Shown: positions 26,881 to 34,741 of the stretch, piece after piece
How positions within the stretch are numbered: position 1 is the first letter of the stretch
Layout of the letters: each line of letters opens with the position of its first letter
Source of the DNA: CAZTZL01 sp964537715
GTDB taxonomy: Bacteria > Zhuqueibacterota > QNDG01 > DSAB01
Length of the DNA stretch: 51,611 bases
Assembly: GCA_964537715.1 (NCBI GenBank)
Contig: CAZIAH010000014.1
Location: forward strand, 1-51,611
Direction: 5' to 3'
Position numbers and translations under genes: made by a program
The notes under the pieces: generated by a model
Databases searched by the model: none
Told to the model about the DNA's origin: nothing
The model's input: the letters and a program-made list of their open reading frames with translations, nothing else

Positions 26881-27639
26881 TTAAAAACCCCGGGACGCGC
26901 CTCCACCACCACTCATTCCTCCACCAAACCCTCCAAAGCCCCCTCCGAATCCTCCGCTGCCAAAACCGCCTCCACCTCTCCCACCGCCCATGAACATGCT
27001 TAATAAAAGCCAGGGCAGAATTCGTCCGCGCGTCACAACCATCAGGAAAATGAATAGTATTAAAAGTAAAATCCCGCCGCCGCTGGAACGTCCACGGCTT
27101 CCCATATCGGACTGCGGCTGCTGAACCACCGCAGGAATTCCGGTGATTTGAACACCGGCATTCTTAGCTACAATTTCTGTAATTCTGAGCAGTCCGCGGT
27201 ACAATCCCAATCCGTATTCCCCGTTTCTGAGATCGGGCATCACATACTCATCTAAAATTCCTCCGGTCAATCCATCTGGTAAAATCGGTTCTAAACCATA
27301 TCCCACTTCTATTCGGATTTTCCGTTCTGCCATAGCGAGCAAAATCAAAACCCCGTTGTCCTTTCCTTTCTCACCAATTCCCCACGCCTCGTACAATTGG
27401 GATGCATAGGTCTCAATATCTTGGCCGTCCAAACTCTTCACAGTAACAACAGTCAATTCAGCTCCGGTTTTTCTTTTTACCTCAGCAGAAATCGTCCCCA
27501 TTTTCGTTTCATAATATTGAGAAATCACACCTGCAAAATCATTGACCCAGCCTCTCGGTTTCAGAGATTGAATGTTTTCTGAAAAAAGAAGCGTGGACAA
27601 CAGACAAGTGAATATCAAAATCGGAATTCGTCTTTTCAT
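26881..27639 (-). CDS. TPM domain-containing protein (YgcG-like)
   Basis: This 252-residue protein has a signal peptide (about 1-21), then a TPM domain (about 30-165) with WVNDFAGVIS, TGAELTVVTV, WGIGEKGKDNGVLILL and EVGYGLEPILPDG. A membrane segment at about 190-208 follows, and the last 40 residues are almost all Gly with Phe and Ser, ending GGGGASRGF. This is the standard architecture of the LemA partner protein; some plant and bacterial TPM proteins help to repair photosystem or respiratory complexes, but the role here is unknown. The ATG at 27639 begins a typical export signal. A hairpin follows the stop. Confidence 0.93.
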   Translation of the reverse strand: MKRRIPILIFTCLLSTLLFSENIQSLKPRGWVNDFAGVISQYYETKMGTISAEVKRKTGAELTVVTVKSLDGQDIETYASQLYEAWGIGEKGKDNGVLILLAMAERKIRIEVGYGLEPILPDGLTGGILDEYVMPDLRNGEYGLGLYRGLLRITEIVAKNAGVQITGIPAVVQQPQSDMGSRGRSSGGGILLLILFIFLMVVTRGRILPWLLLSMFMGGGRGGGGFGSGGFGGGFGGFGGGMSGGGGASRGF

Positions 27640-27663
27640 ATCTATTTACTCCACGACATCGAT

Positions 27664-28119
27664 TCAAATTTCAGGGAACCGGCGAACCAACAGTTCCGTT
27701 AATTTTCCGGATTCGACAAACCGCGAAAAATCAAGCATATCTTTGACCACTTTATCGGATAAAATCCGGACCACCCAGTTGGTCACCATCGGAGTAATGG
27801 TGATCACGGGAATATGATGATGATAGGCTTCCCACATCTCGATGCTGCTTCCCATACTCGCTTCGGGAAGATAGACAATTAGACAATGGGATTCTCTGAC
27901 TTTTTCTAAATGGGTCAAAAAAATTTTTTTTGCATCTTCATCATTATACGAAATGGATTCGGGATGGTTCTCGACAGGACAGAAAACACGGCTGTCTGGG
28001 ATAACGCGATGTATCACGGAACGGATCTCATTGCGATAGCTCTGATCGTGCACATTTAGATCCTGCCGCGAACCCTGTATGATTCCGGCAAGGAAAAATT
28101 GATACTTCGATTCACTCAT
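27664..28119 (-). CDS. Nucleoside 2-deoxyribosyltransferase-fold protein
   Basis: This is a 151-residue protein. The layout matches the deoxyribosyltransferase/nucleoside hydrolase-like Rossmann fold: FFLAGIIQGSRQD at the N-terminus, a charged middle helix, ESHCLIVYLPEASMGSSIEMWEAYHHHIPVI with the conserved Glu of SxxxE. Known relatives act on deoxynucleosides or nucleotides or make nucleotide signals in defence systems. The family is called from motif resemblance, so the activity is not certain. It lies 17 bases after the GxxExxY gene, on the same strand. Confidence 0.65.
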   Translation of the reverse strand: MSESKYQFFLAGIIQGSRQDLNVHDQSYRNEIRSVIHRVIPDSRVFCPVENHPESISYNDEDAKKIFLTHLEKVRESHCLIVYLPEASMGSSIEMWEAYHHHIPVITITPMVTNWVVRILSDKVVKDMLDFSRFVESGKLTELLVRRFPEI

Positions 28120-28136
28120 GTCGAATACAGTATGAT

Positions 28137-28601
28137 TTATCTGATGGGGTTGCCTTCACGCGTTCTTCCGATTTCACGGTATCCAAGAGGCCGGTAAACC
28201 TCTTTTCGTATTTCTCGCACCTGGCGGCTCGGAATAACGCGCTTATACTGAATCTTGATCCCCCCGAAGTTAACCAGTAGTCCGATGGAGGATTTCATCA
28301 GATTGAGAAGCCGCAGCACCTGCTGAACCTCATGATCCTTCAAATCCTCCCCGACGCGCAGAACTATCACCACACTGTCGTTCACCCAGAAATCAATTTC
28401 GAGTGTCCCGATCAGGACTTCTTTATAAAAGACCTGAGTGGGTTTTCTGGATTCGAATTTCAGTTCTTTGGATTCGAATTCCACCTCCAGCGCCCTTCGG
28501 TAGTATTCTACAGGATAACCTGGTCCGAGTGTGCGATGGACTTCCATGCATGAACCGATAACTTTGTACAGCGTTTCATTTGATTCTTTCATCAACGTCA
28601 T
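28137..28601 (-). CDS. GxxExxY-family protein (degenerate signature)
   Basis: This 154-residue protein is read from ATG 28599-28601, which follows AGGAGG; a TTG six codons earlier overlaps coaX. IGSCMEVHRTLGPG and EIDFWVNDSVVIVLRV, then EVQQVLRLLNLMKSSIGLLVNFGG, are the familiar blocks of GxxExxY proteins, which have a PD-(D/E)xK-like fold. The name-giving motif is altered (GYPVEYY instead of GxxExxY), and the usual ExK after the central strand is replaced by hydrophobics, so a nuclease function is doubtful. It sits between the deoxyribosyltransferase-like gene and coaX. Confidence 0.8.
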   Translation of the reverse strand: MTLMKESNETLYKVIGSCMEVHRTLGPGYPVEYYRRALEVEFESKELKFESRKPTQVFYKEVLIGTLEIDFWVNDSVVIVLRVGEDLKDHEVQQVLRLLNLMKSSIGLLVNFGGIKIQYKRVIPSRQVREIRKEVYRPLGYREIGRTREGNPIR

Positions 28602-28615
28602 TACACCTCCTATCT

Positions 28616-29389
28616 TCAATGATGCTTATTGCGTTGATATATTAGTCTCATTCCTTCCAGAGTAAGAAAGGGTTCTGTTTTTTCAATGACCTGAGATTTG
28701 GCAACAATCATCGAAGCCAATCCTCCTGTAGCTATGATGTATACTTGAGCCCACTGCATTTCCTTTCGAATATGATCGACCATCCCGTCCACCATCGAGA
28801 CCGTTCCCCAGAATATGCCGGATTGTATACTTGTTTCGGTCGTATTTCCAACGACTTTCGGAGGAAAAACCAGATCCACCTTGGGCAGTTTTGTGGCAAC
28901 GCGATGGAGTTCTTGAGAGGTTCCCACAATCCCTAAGGAAATCACGCCGCCGATATATTCGCCCTTTTCCGAAATTACATCGAAAGTGGTCGCCGTTCCG
29001 AAATCGACAATGATCAATGGTCCTTTGTAAAGATGGTACCCGGCCACGGCATTGCAGATACGATCCGCACCGACTGTTCGCGGGGTATCGTAGAGAATTT
29101 TTAATCCGGTGTCGGTTTCGGCCGTTACGACAATCGGTTCCAGATGGAGATACTGTCTGGCCATTTCGACAAAGGCAGAAGTTAACAAAGGAACAACCGA
29201 GGAGACAACAACCCCTTTGATCTGAGAAGAAGAAAGATGCGCCGCTTTCAGCCAGGATTCAAGAAGAATCCAGTATTCGTCTTCGGTTCTCGGTACCTTG
29301 CTGGATAAACGCCAGTGATGTTTTAAGGTTTCTCCATCATACAGTCCGAGAACGACTTCGGTGTTTCCTATATCAATAACGATCAGCAT
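28616..29389 (-). CDS. coaX: Type III pantothenate kinase
   Basis: This 257-residue enzyme phosphorylates pantothenate in the first step of coenzyme A synthesis. Motifs: MLIVIDIGNTEVVLGLYDG (phosphate 1), the Asp-containing GADRICNAVAGYHLYKGP, IIVDFGTATTFDVI (phosphate 2) and a C-terminal TGGLASMI. I start it at ATG 29387-29389, where the first beta strand begins; a longer reading from 29437 would add sixteen residues that lie in birA. It overlaps birA by 17 bases, a frequent pairing in bacteria. Confidence 0.97.
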   Translation of the reverse strand: MLIVIDIGNTEVVLGLYDGETLKHHWRLSSKVPRTEDEYWILLESWLKAAHLSSSQIKGVVVSSVVPLLTSAFVEMARQYLHLEPIVVTAETDTGLKILYDTPRTVGADRICNAVAGYHLYKGPLIIVDFGTATTFDVISEKGEYIGGVISLGIVGTSQELHRVATKLPKVDLVFPPKVVGNTTETSIQSGIFWGTVSMVDGMVDHIRKEMQWAQVYIIATGGLASMIVAKSQVIEKTEPFLTLEGMRLIYQRNKHH

Positions 29390-30191
29390 ATCTGACCTCA
29401 CAAACCTCGTCCGAACGGTAAATTTCCTGTCGGCCATCCGACCTGATCAGTACCAGTTCACCGTTTGAATGAAATCCTTTGACTCTACCCTGAATGTCCT
29501 GGTCACTGATCTTGAATGTCACATTCTTATTCAGGATATTGTTTCTATCCTTCCATTCATTTAAAATGAAATCATACCCTTCCTGTTGACTTCTTTGATA
29601 ATCCTGTTCCAAATATTCAAGCAGATCTGCCAAAAGCGACATCCGGTCGATTTTCAAACCGGAAATCATTTCGAGGGACACAGCGGATTTCTGAAGAGCC
29701 GGTGGGAAATCTTCCTTCGTCTGACAAATATTCAATCCGATTCCCATCACAACATATGCTAATTGATCCTTCCGATGAGACGTTTCCAGAAGGATGCCCC
29801 CTACCTTTTTATTTTGCACGACCAGATCGTTCGGCCATTTTATGGAAATTTCAATCCCTAAACTTTTCTCAATACCGATAGCAATAGATGTGGCAGCAAG
29901 CAGTGTCAAGAGAGTAGCTGCTTCCATTTCTACGGTCGGCCGGAGAATGATCGAAAACCACAACCCTTTTCCGCGTGCCGATTCCCACGTTTGACCCCAT
30001 CGACCCCTGCCCGCTGTCTGCGTCTCCGCATAGACAAGTGTTCCTTCAGGCTCTCCTTTGATCGCCAGCGTTTTTGCAAATTGATTGGTCGAATCGATGG
30101 TATCGAATAGATGGAGTTTGCAGCCCAAAACTCGGGTTTTTAAAACAGATCGAAGTGCCTCCTCTCCTATAATGTTTTTATCCATTACCAT
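29373..30191 (-). CDS. birA: Biotin-[acetyl-CoA-carboxylase] ligase
   Basis: This is a 272-residue monofunctional biotin protein ligase: there is no N-terminal winged helix, so it should not act as a biotin repressor. Catalytic features are DSTNQFAK, QTAGRGRWGQTW (the biotinyl-AMP loop), GLWFSIILRP, IKWPNDLVVQNKKVGGILLE and IGIGLN-like GIGLNI. The C-terminal SH3-like domain ends VKGFHSNGELVLI. It attaches biotin to carboxylase carrier proteins. The ATG abuts the stop of the STAS gene (TAGATG) and its 3' end overlaps coaX. Confidence 0.96.
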   Translation of the reverse strand: MVMDKNIIGEEALRSVLKTRVLGCKLHLFDTIDSTNQFAKTLAIKGEPEGTLVYAETQTAGRGRWGQTWESARGKGLWFSIILRPTVEMEAATLLTLLAATSIAIGIEKSLGIEISIKWPNDLVVQNKKVGGILLETSHRKDQLAYVVMGIGLNICQTKEDFPPALQKSAVSLEMISGLKIDRMSLLADLLEYLEQDYQRSQQEGYDFILNEWKDRNNILNKNVTFKISDQDIQGRVKGFHSNGELVLIRSDGRQEIYRSDEVCEVRYADRY

Positions 30192-30530
30192 CTATTGAAG
30201 TTCCTTCAACGCCTCTTCCTCGGTCTTATAGATATCCATCACCTGTTCCAGTTGGGCAATTCGGATCAGAAACTGGACCTTCTCCTGCATTTCACAGAAG
30301 CACATCTCCTTGTTGTGTTGTTCGGCCTGCCGGACGCCGAAAAGAAATGCACCGATACCTGTGCTGTCCATATATTTGACATCCTTCAGATTGACTAAAA
30401 TCACATCTCCTTCTCCCATGAGTAATTCCAGCAGTTTGGTCTTCATTTCCGGCGCCTCGTGCGATGTCAGCCGCTCCTCCTGAACCCGGACGATCACGAT
30501 ATCGTTCTTTACTGTTTTTTCGTAGTTCAT
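30192..30530 (-). CDS. STAS-domain anti-sigma factor antagonist
   Basis: This is a 112-residue single-domain STAS protein. The loop KYMDSTGIGAFLFG contains the Ser that is phosphorylated by partner kinases in SpoIIAA/RsbV-type proteins. Such proteins bind an anti-sigma factor or kinase in partner-switching regulation of stress responses. No HATPase anti-sigma kinase or sigma factor is next to it; instead it lies between radC and birA, so partners must be elsewhere. AGAGGG precedes the ATG. Confidence 0.92.
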   Translation of the reverse strand: MNYEKTVKNDIVIVRVQEERLTSHEAPEMKTKLLELLMGEGDVILVNLKDVKYMDSTGIGAFLFGVRQAEQHNKEMCFCEMQEKVQFLIRIAQLEQVMDIYKTEEEALKELQ

Positions 30531-30540
30531 TCAATCCCTC

Positions 30541-31260
30541 TCAAGTTTTTAAAAACCCCTCTCTCGCAAAACTGAAATACTGATCTCCTGCCAAAATGAT
30601 ATGATCCAGAATCGGGATTCCCATCACATCACCGGCTTTGACCAGCTGTACCGTAATGTATTTGTCTTCTTTCGAAGGCAGCGGCTCCCCGGAAGGGTGG
30701 TTGTGAAGAAGAATCACGCCCGCAGCCAGATGGTCCACGGCAGCCTTGAAAACCTCCCTCGGATGCACGATGCTGGCATTCAGGGTTCCCTGGGAAATCG
30801 TCACATCACGGATCACACGGTTGCCGCTGTCCACCAAAATGATCGTAAATATCTCCTTTTTGAGATTTCCCAATTTCGGCAGATAATATTGAACGATATC
30901 CACGGGAGAATCGATTCTTTTTCTCTTCTCGATGGCACCGGCCTGAATGCGCCGTCCTGCTTCAAAGGCCGCGATGATACGTGCGCCCCGTGCGGGCCCG
31001 ATTCCCTTCATCCGGATCAATTCTTGAACGCCCTTGGAAGCCATGATCCGCAAACTCCGGTGTTCGGCCAAAAGACGTTTTGCCAAATCCACCGCCGTAA
31101 TCCCGCCGGTTCCGGATTCGATCAGAAGCGCCAGAAGTTCCGCATCGCTCAGTATCGAAGCACCCTGCTTTAACAGCTTTTCACGAGGACGCTCCGTTTC
31201 CGGCCATTCCTTGATTCGCGTATGATAAAACGCCGTTTCTTTGACTTTTTCGATCATCAC
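30541..31260 (-). CDS. radC: RadC family JAB/MPN-domain protein
   Basis: This 239-residue protein has an N-terminal helix-hairpin-helix region (SDAELLALLIESG; LIRMKGIGPARGARI) and a C-terminal JAMM metalloprotease-like domain with LHNHPSGEPLPSKED, where His, His and Asp bind zinc. The length is standard. RadC was once tied to DNA repair, but its biochemical role is not settled. Ten bases separate it from the STAS gene, so it heads a radC-STAS-birA-coaX transcription unit. Confidence 0.95.
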   Translation of the reverse strand: MMIEKVKETAFYHTRIKEWPETERPREKLLKQGASILSDAELLALLIESGTGGITAVDLAKRLLAEHRSLRIMASKGVQELIRMKGIGPARGARIIAAFEAGRRIQAGAIEKRKRIDSPVDIVQYYLPKLGNLKKEIFTIILVDSGNRVIRDVTISQGTLNASIVHPREVFKAAVDHLAAGVILLHNHPSGEPLPSKEDKYITVQLVKAGDVMGIPILDHIILAGDQYFSFAREGFLKT

Positions 31261-31306
31261 CTACCGGTTTGGATTTACTCCCCGTAAAACTATAACCTAT
31301 GCAATA

Positions 31307-31948
31307 TTATAATTTTCTCACAGCAACATCTGTTTTGTCTTCGTTGAGTTTTATTTCAAAACAATATCTCTTGCTTTTGGGTACCCTTTTAAAAACTCTG
31401 GCACATATAGCGAATAGGATAAATACGGAATTATAATTTAATGCAAAAAACTCCAAATAAATTTGATATGTTTTCTCAATATTTTTTATACCTACCCGAC
31501 TTTTAGTATCGTTACTTTCTTGATTTGTATAGCACTTTTCAGAAGGAATAATAATTTTGTTATTTTCAAAATGCAACAAATCTACATCTATTTCTTGTTT
31601 CGGATTTAAATCTATACTAGTATTCCCATTATCAAATATTATTAATTCTCGCTCAATAGGAATATAATTTTGTGGGGAAATAAAATAAATACCGTTTTCA
31701 TCTAAATCACTTCTTTCTAGATTAATAAAGGTTATATAAGATGTCAAACCTTGTAAAGTTCTTCTTCCCTTATTTACTATTTTAATTCTATGTCTTTTAT
31801 TATGAGAAATATCAAATTTTGTAGGGATTTTAATTTTGCCTTTTGTAAAGAAATCGTACAATATATATAATAAAACACCTGTAATAAGGAATGAAAAAAA
31901 ACCTCCAATAACTCCCTCGATAACATTAAGCCAGCATATATCTTGCAT
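31307..31948 (-). CDS. AT-rich orphan membrane-anchored protein
   Basis: This 213-residue protein has one clear membrane segment at about 11-30 and another hydrophobic patch near 170-185. The stretch between looks beta-rich (HRIKIVNKGRRTLQGLTSYITFIN), similar to small Ig-like or CARDB-type modules, but I do not recognise a family. The coding sequence is visibly more AT-rich than its neighbours and lies alone between radC and the glycosyltransferase cluster, with a REP-like hairpin just beyond its upstream end. These are signs of recent acquisition. Confidence 0.6.
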   Translation of the reverse strand: MQDICWLNVIEGVIGGFFSFLITGVLLYILYDFFTKGKIKIPTKFDISHNKRHRIKIVNKGRRTLQGLTSYITFINLERSDLDENGIYFISPQNYIPIERELIIFDNGNTSIDLNPKQEIDVDLLHFENNKIIIPSEKCYTNQESNDTKSRVGIKNIEKTYQIYLEFFALNYNSVFILFAICARVFKRVPKSKRYCFEIKLNEDKTDVAVRKL

Positions 31949-31997
31949 TTTATTCTTTTTCCTGAAATATCAAATAAAATGTCCTTAATTTTATTCC

Positions 31998-32018
31998 CGC
32001 AAAGGCTCTGCCTCTACG
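31998..32018. repeat. REP-like hairpin with GTAG start
   Basis: On the minus strand CGTAGAGGC-AGA-GCCTTTGCG folds into a nine-base-pair stem with two G-T pairs and a three-base loop, starting with GTAG next to the first base. G-T pairs and GTAG are typical of RAYT-mobilised REPs. It lies between the AT-rich orphan gene and the first GT2 gene. Confidence 0.5.
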
Positions 32019-32032
32019 AGACAAAAATTTGT

Positions 32033-32788
32033 TCAATCTTTCGAAGTTCGACTTATTTCTCGTAACTTGGCGTATTTTGTAAAAACATAATTCGAAGAAA
32101 ATACGGCCAGTTGAAATCCTTCCACCCCGTCCAAAAAACCGGCCTTGAACAGATACATTTTAAGAAACATAAATACCGGACGAAAAAGAAGATCGAGTGC
32201 CGAATAGCGCTTCCCCTGTTTGATCAGTTCCTCGGCGGCAAGGGAGGTATACCGGTTGAATTTGTCATAATAATGATGAATCGAATCATCCGTATAATGC
32301 AGGATTGGGCCATTTAGTATTCCGACTGGACCGTCGATATGAAGCCGCTCGTGAACATTTGCCGAATCAAACCGCCCCTTCTCCCGTCGAAACAACCGTG
32401 TTACATAACCCGGATACCAACCGCCGTGGCGCATCCACCGTCCCAGGAAAAACGCTTTTCTTGGCATCCGGTATCCGCTGAACGACGGGTCCTTTTCGAG
32501 TGTTGATTTGATTTCTGAAGCCAGTTCGGGAGAAATTCGCTCATCCGCATCAATCCACAGAACCCAGTCGTGACTCACTTGTTCCAGCGCAAACTGTTTC
32601 GTTTCCCCAAATCCTTTCCATTCGATATTGAATATCTTTTGCGTGTATTTCCGGGCAATCGCAACAGTCTGATCATCGCTGTTCGAATCGACAAGCACGA
32701 TTTCATCCACAAATGAGAGAGTCTCAAGGCACGCACCGATGTGCTTTTCTTCGTTTCTTGCGATGACGATGACCGAAATTCGGTTCAC
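32033..32788 (-). CDS. GT2 glycosyltransferase, WaaE/KdtX-like
   Basis: This 251-residue cytoplasmic enzyme has a GT-A fold: ISVIVIARNEEKHIGACL at the start, EIVLVDSNSDD, and WVLWIDADERIS with the DxD metal-binding motif. The block FLGRWMRHGGWYPGYVTRLFR and a C-terminal amphipathic region (PVFMFLKMYLFKAGFLDG) are typical of WaaE/KdtX-like LPS-core transferases (glucose or heptose addition). It starts at GTG 32786-32788 and lies one base after the stop of the GT9 gene. It is half of a repeated GT2-GT9 module. Confidence 0.9.
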   Translation of the reverse strand: MNRISVIVIARNEEKHIGACLETLSFVDEIVLVDSNSDDQTVAIARKYTQKIFNIEWKGFGETKQFALEQVSHDWVLWIDADERISPELASEIKSTLEKDPSFSGYRMPRKAFFLGRWMRHGGWYPGYVTRLFRREKGRFDSANVHERLHIDGPVGILNGPILHYTDDSIHHYYDKFNRYTSLAAEELIKQGKRYSALDLLFRPVFMFLKMYLFKAGFLDGVEGFQLAVFSSNYVFTKYAKLREISRTSKD

Positions 32789-32789
32789 A

Positions 32790-33926
32790 TCAACCTCTGC
32801 TTGAGAATGTTTGACGAGCCTTCTGAACTGATTCGAAAATTCGATTCAGATTCAAAGACTTGAGACATTCCGGATTTTCACAATTTGGGTTCCAACACGG
32901 TGAACATTCCAGATCGGATAAAATTTTTTCCCCGCGGTCAAAGAGCTCGATCTCACTGCCGCAGGAAAGTCCAAACCACGCCACGACATGTTTTTTCAGT
33001 GCAATTCCGATATGCATGCCGAGCGAATCGCCGCTGACCAGACAATCGCAGAGATTAATATAAAGAATCCCTTTTCGGAGTCCTTCGGTGGTCGGTGTTT
33101 CGAACACCGCTTTTCCGACACGGTTCTGAATTTCTCGGTTCCGTTCCGTATCCTCTTTTCCCCCGAACAGGAGGATTTTGGTTTTCGGCAATTGCTCGTG
33201 TATTCGTTTGATCAAATGAACGTGCTGTTCGATGGTCATCTTTTTCAAAGGAAACTGCGCAGAACAACCGGTATTGAATCCGACGACGAATTCGTTTTCC
33301 GAGATGCCAAGATGTTTTCTGTAAGAATGACAGAACTCTTCTTCGTCCCGAGTCAAAAAAAGCACGTATTCATCTTTTTTATAATTCAGCCGCCAAGTTT
33401 CGGCCAGAATATCGAGACCGGTGCGCTGGTTTTTTTTGAATTTCAGTTCATCATTGAGACCCATCTGGAAATTATACAGGGCTTCTTTATTAAGAGGAAC
33501 AACTGCGCCGTTTTCGCTGAGTCCGAATCCGAGTTTTTCCCGTGCATTCAGAAGCATCGTAAAAGCAGATGAATTCTGGTTTTTATCCGCGTTGAGGACC
33601 TCATCAAAAACCATCTGACCGAGGATGAGCCGGCTCTCGCCGTTCCATTCCCATGTTTTATCGAGATAGGGATTGCGCATCAAAACGGGCAGTGCGTTTT
33701 TCATCGTGATCCAGTGAAGCGTGCTTTCCGGATATTTTCTTTTCAGCGGAGGCAGCATGGCGGTGGTCATCAAAACGTCGCCAATAAAATCGAGATTGAC
33801 AATCAGTATCCGGTATCCGTAGTGCACGGGCTGATCACAGGGACAGACCTTGTAAGGTTCGCACGGTTTGTAACCGTTGAATCGTTTGCAATCCGGTGGA
33901 TCGAAAATTTTCGTATGTTTGCTCAA
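32790..33926 (-). CDS. GT9 heptosyltransferase-like protein
   Basis: This 378-residue protein has a GT-B fold: the N-terminal ILIVNLDFIGDVLMTTAMLPPLKRKYP is the ADP-heptose:LPS heptosyltransferase start, and LVSGDSLGMHIGIAL plus VAWFGLSCGSEIELF form the donor-binding part. It is preceded by a Cys-rich N-terminal stretch (CKRFNGYKPCEPYKVCPC, about 13-30) and ends with a second Cys cluster (CSPCWNPNCENPECLKSL), so zinc or another metal might be bound; the first is unusual for GT9. It would act at the inner face of the inner membrane, building LPS core. Confidence 0.88.
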   Translation of the reverse strand: MSKHTKIFDPPDCKRFNGYKPCEPYKVCPCDQPVHYGYRILIVNLDFIGDVLMTTAMLPPLKRKYPESTLHWITMKNALPVLMRNPYLDKTWEWNGESRLILGQMVFDEVLNADKNQNSSAFTMLLNAREKLGFGLSENGAVVPLNKEALYNFQMGLNDELKFKKNQRTGLDILAETWRLNYKKDEYVLFLTRDEEEFCHSYRKHLGISENEFVVGFNTGCSAQFPLKKMTIEQHVHLIKRIHEQLPKTKILLFGGKEDTERNREIQNRVGKAVFETPTTEGLRKGILYINLCDCLVSGDSLGMHIGIALKKHVVAWFGLSCGSEIELFDRGEKILSDLECSPCWNPNCENPECLKSLNLNRIFESVQKARQTFSSRG

Positions 33927-33940
33927 TGGATTCCCATTTT

Positions 33941-34741
33941 TTATTGATAAAATATTTCCAGATTTTTTTCTTTCTCTTCCCTGTGCTGCAAATCCCAGAT
34001 GGTCATATAAAGTGCGAGTTTGCCAATCGAATCGATCAGGGCGAGGATGAAACCATGAATACCATCCAGAAATCCTCTACGGGAAAAATATTTCTTCGAG
34101 AATGCCGCGGCCGGATGAAAAAACAGATCGTACCATCTCACCTTTTTATACCCGTGTTCGATCCGCTCCAGCGCCATCCATTGAATGCGGCTGACCATCT
34201 TTTCCAGACTTTGATCAATGGTCGGATGGGTGTTGTGCAACAGGTCTCCTTTCAAATAAGCGGTCGATCCGTCTACCTGAAAACCCTCGTGCACTTTGAC
34301 ATCGGGAAGCGTAGCTTTCTCTTTTCGAAACAGGCGCAGGACATACCCGGGATACCAACCACCGTGTCTGATCCACTTGCCCAAAAAATAGGAACGGCGC
34401 GGCATATAAAATCCTTCGTGGGAAGTTCCCTCTTTCAAAATATTCTGTATCCCTTTCCTCAATTCTTCGGACACCCTTTCATCCGCATCGATGTTCAACA
34501 CCCAAGAATGGGATGTTTTCTCAAGTGCGAACCGCTTCTGATCGGCAAAACCGGACCAGGTTCTTTGAAACACCTTTGCACCCATACCTTTTGCGATCTC
34601 AGCGGTGCGATCGCTGCTGAAAGAATCCACCACAATCCGTTCATCCACCCATTGTACGCTCTCCAGACACGTGCCGATATTTTTTTCTTCGTTATGCGTA
34701 ATGATAATGGCCGAGATCGGATCAGGCTTGCCGGAGTTCAT
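33941..34741 (-). CDS. GT2 glycosyltransferase, WaaE/KdtX-like (second copy)
   Basis: This 266-residue enzyme is homologous to the GT2 gene at 32033. It has ISAIIITHNEEKNIGTCLESV, RIVVDSFSSD, WVLNIDADERVS (DxD) and FLGKWIRHGGWYPGYVLRLFRKEK, the same block as in the first copy with few changes. The C-terminal part WYDLFFHPAAAFSKKYFSRRGFLDG contains the membrane-associated helix. It overlaps the next GT9 gene by 20 bases. Together with the other three genes it makes a GT2-GT9-GT2-GT9 series, probably created by duplication. Confidence 0.9.
   Translation of the reverse strand: MNSGKPDPISAIIITHNEEKNIGTCLESVQWVDERIVVDSFSSDRTAEIAKGMGAKVFQRTWSGFADQKRFALEKTSHSWVLNIDADERVSEELRKGIQNILKEGTSHEGFYMPRRSYFLGKWIRHGGWYPGYVLRLFRKEKATLPDVKVHEGFQVDGSTAYLKGDLLHNTHPTIDQSLEKMVSRIQWMALERIEHGYKKVRWYDLFFHPAAAFSKKYFSRRGFLDGIHGFILALIDSIGKLALYMTIWDLQHREEKEKNLEIFYQ

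Noticed and set aside
27664..28601. Complete antiphage defence system from the deoxyribosyltransferase-like and GxxExxY genes
   Set aside because: No effector, sensor or other defence gene is adjacent and the genes sit in a housekeeping run; fold resemblance alone is not enough.
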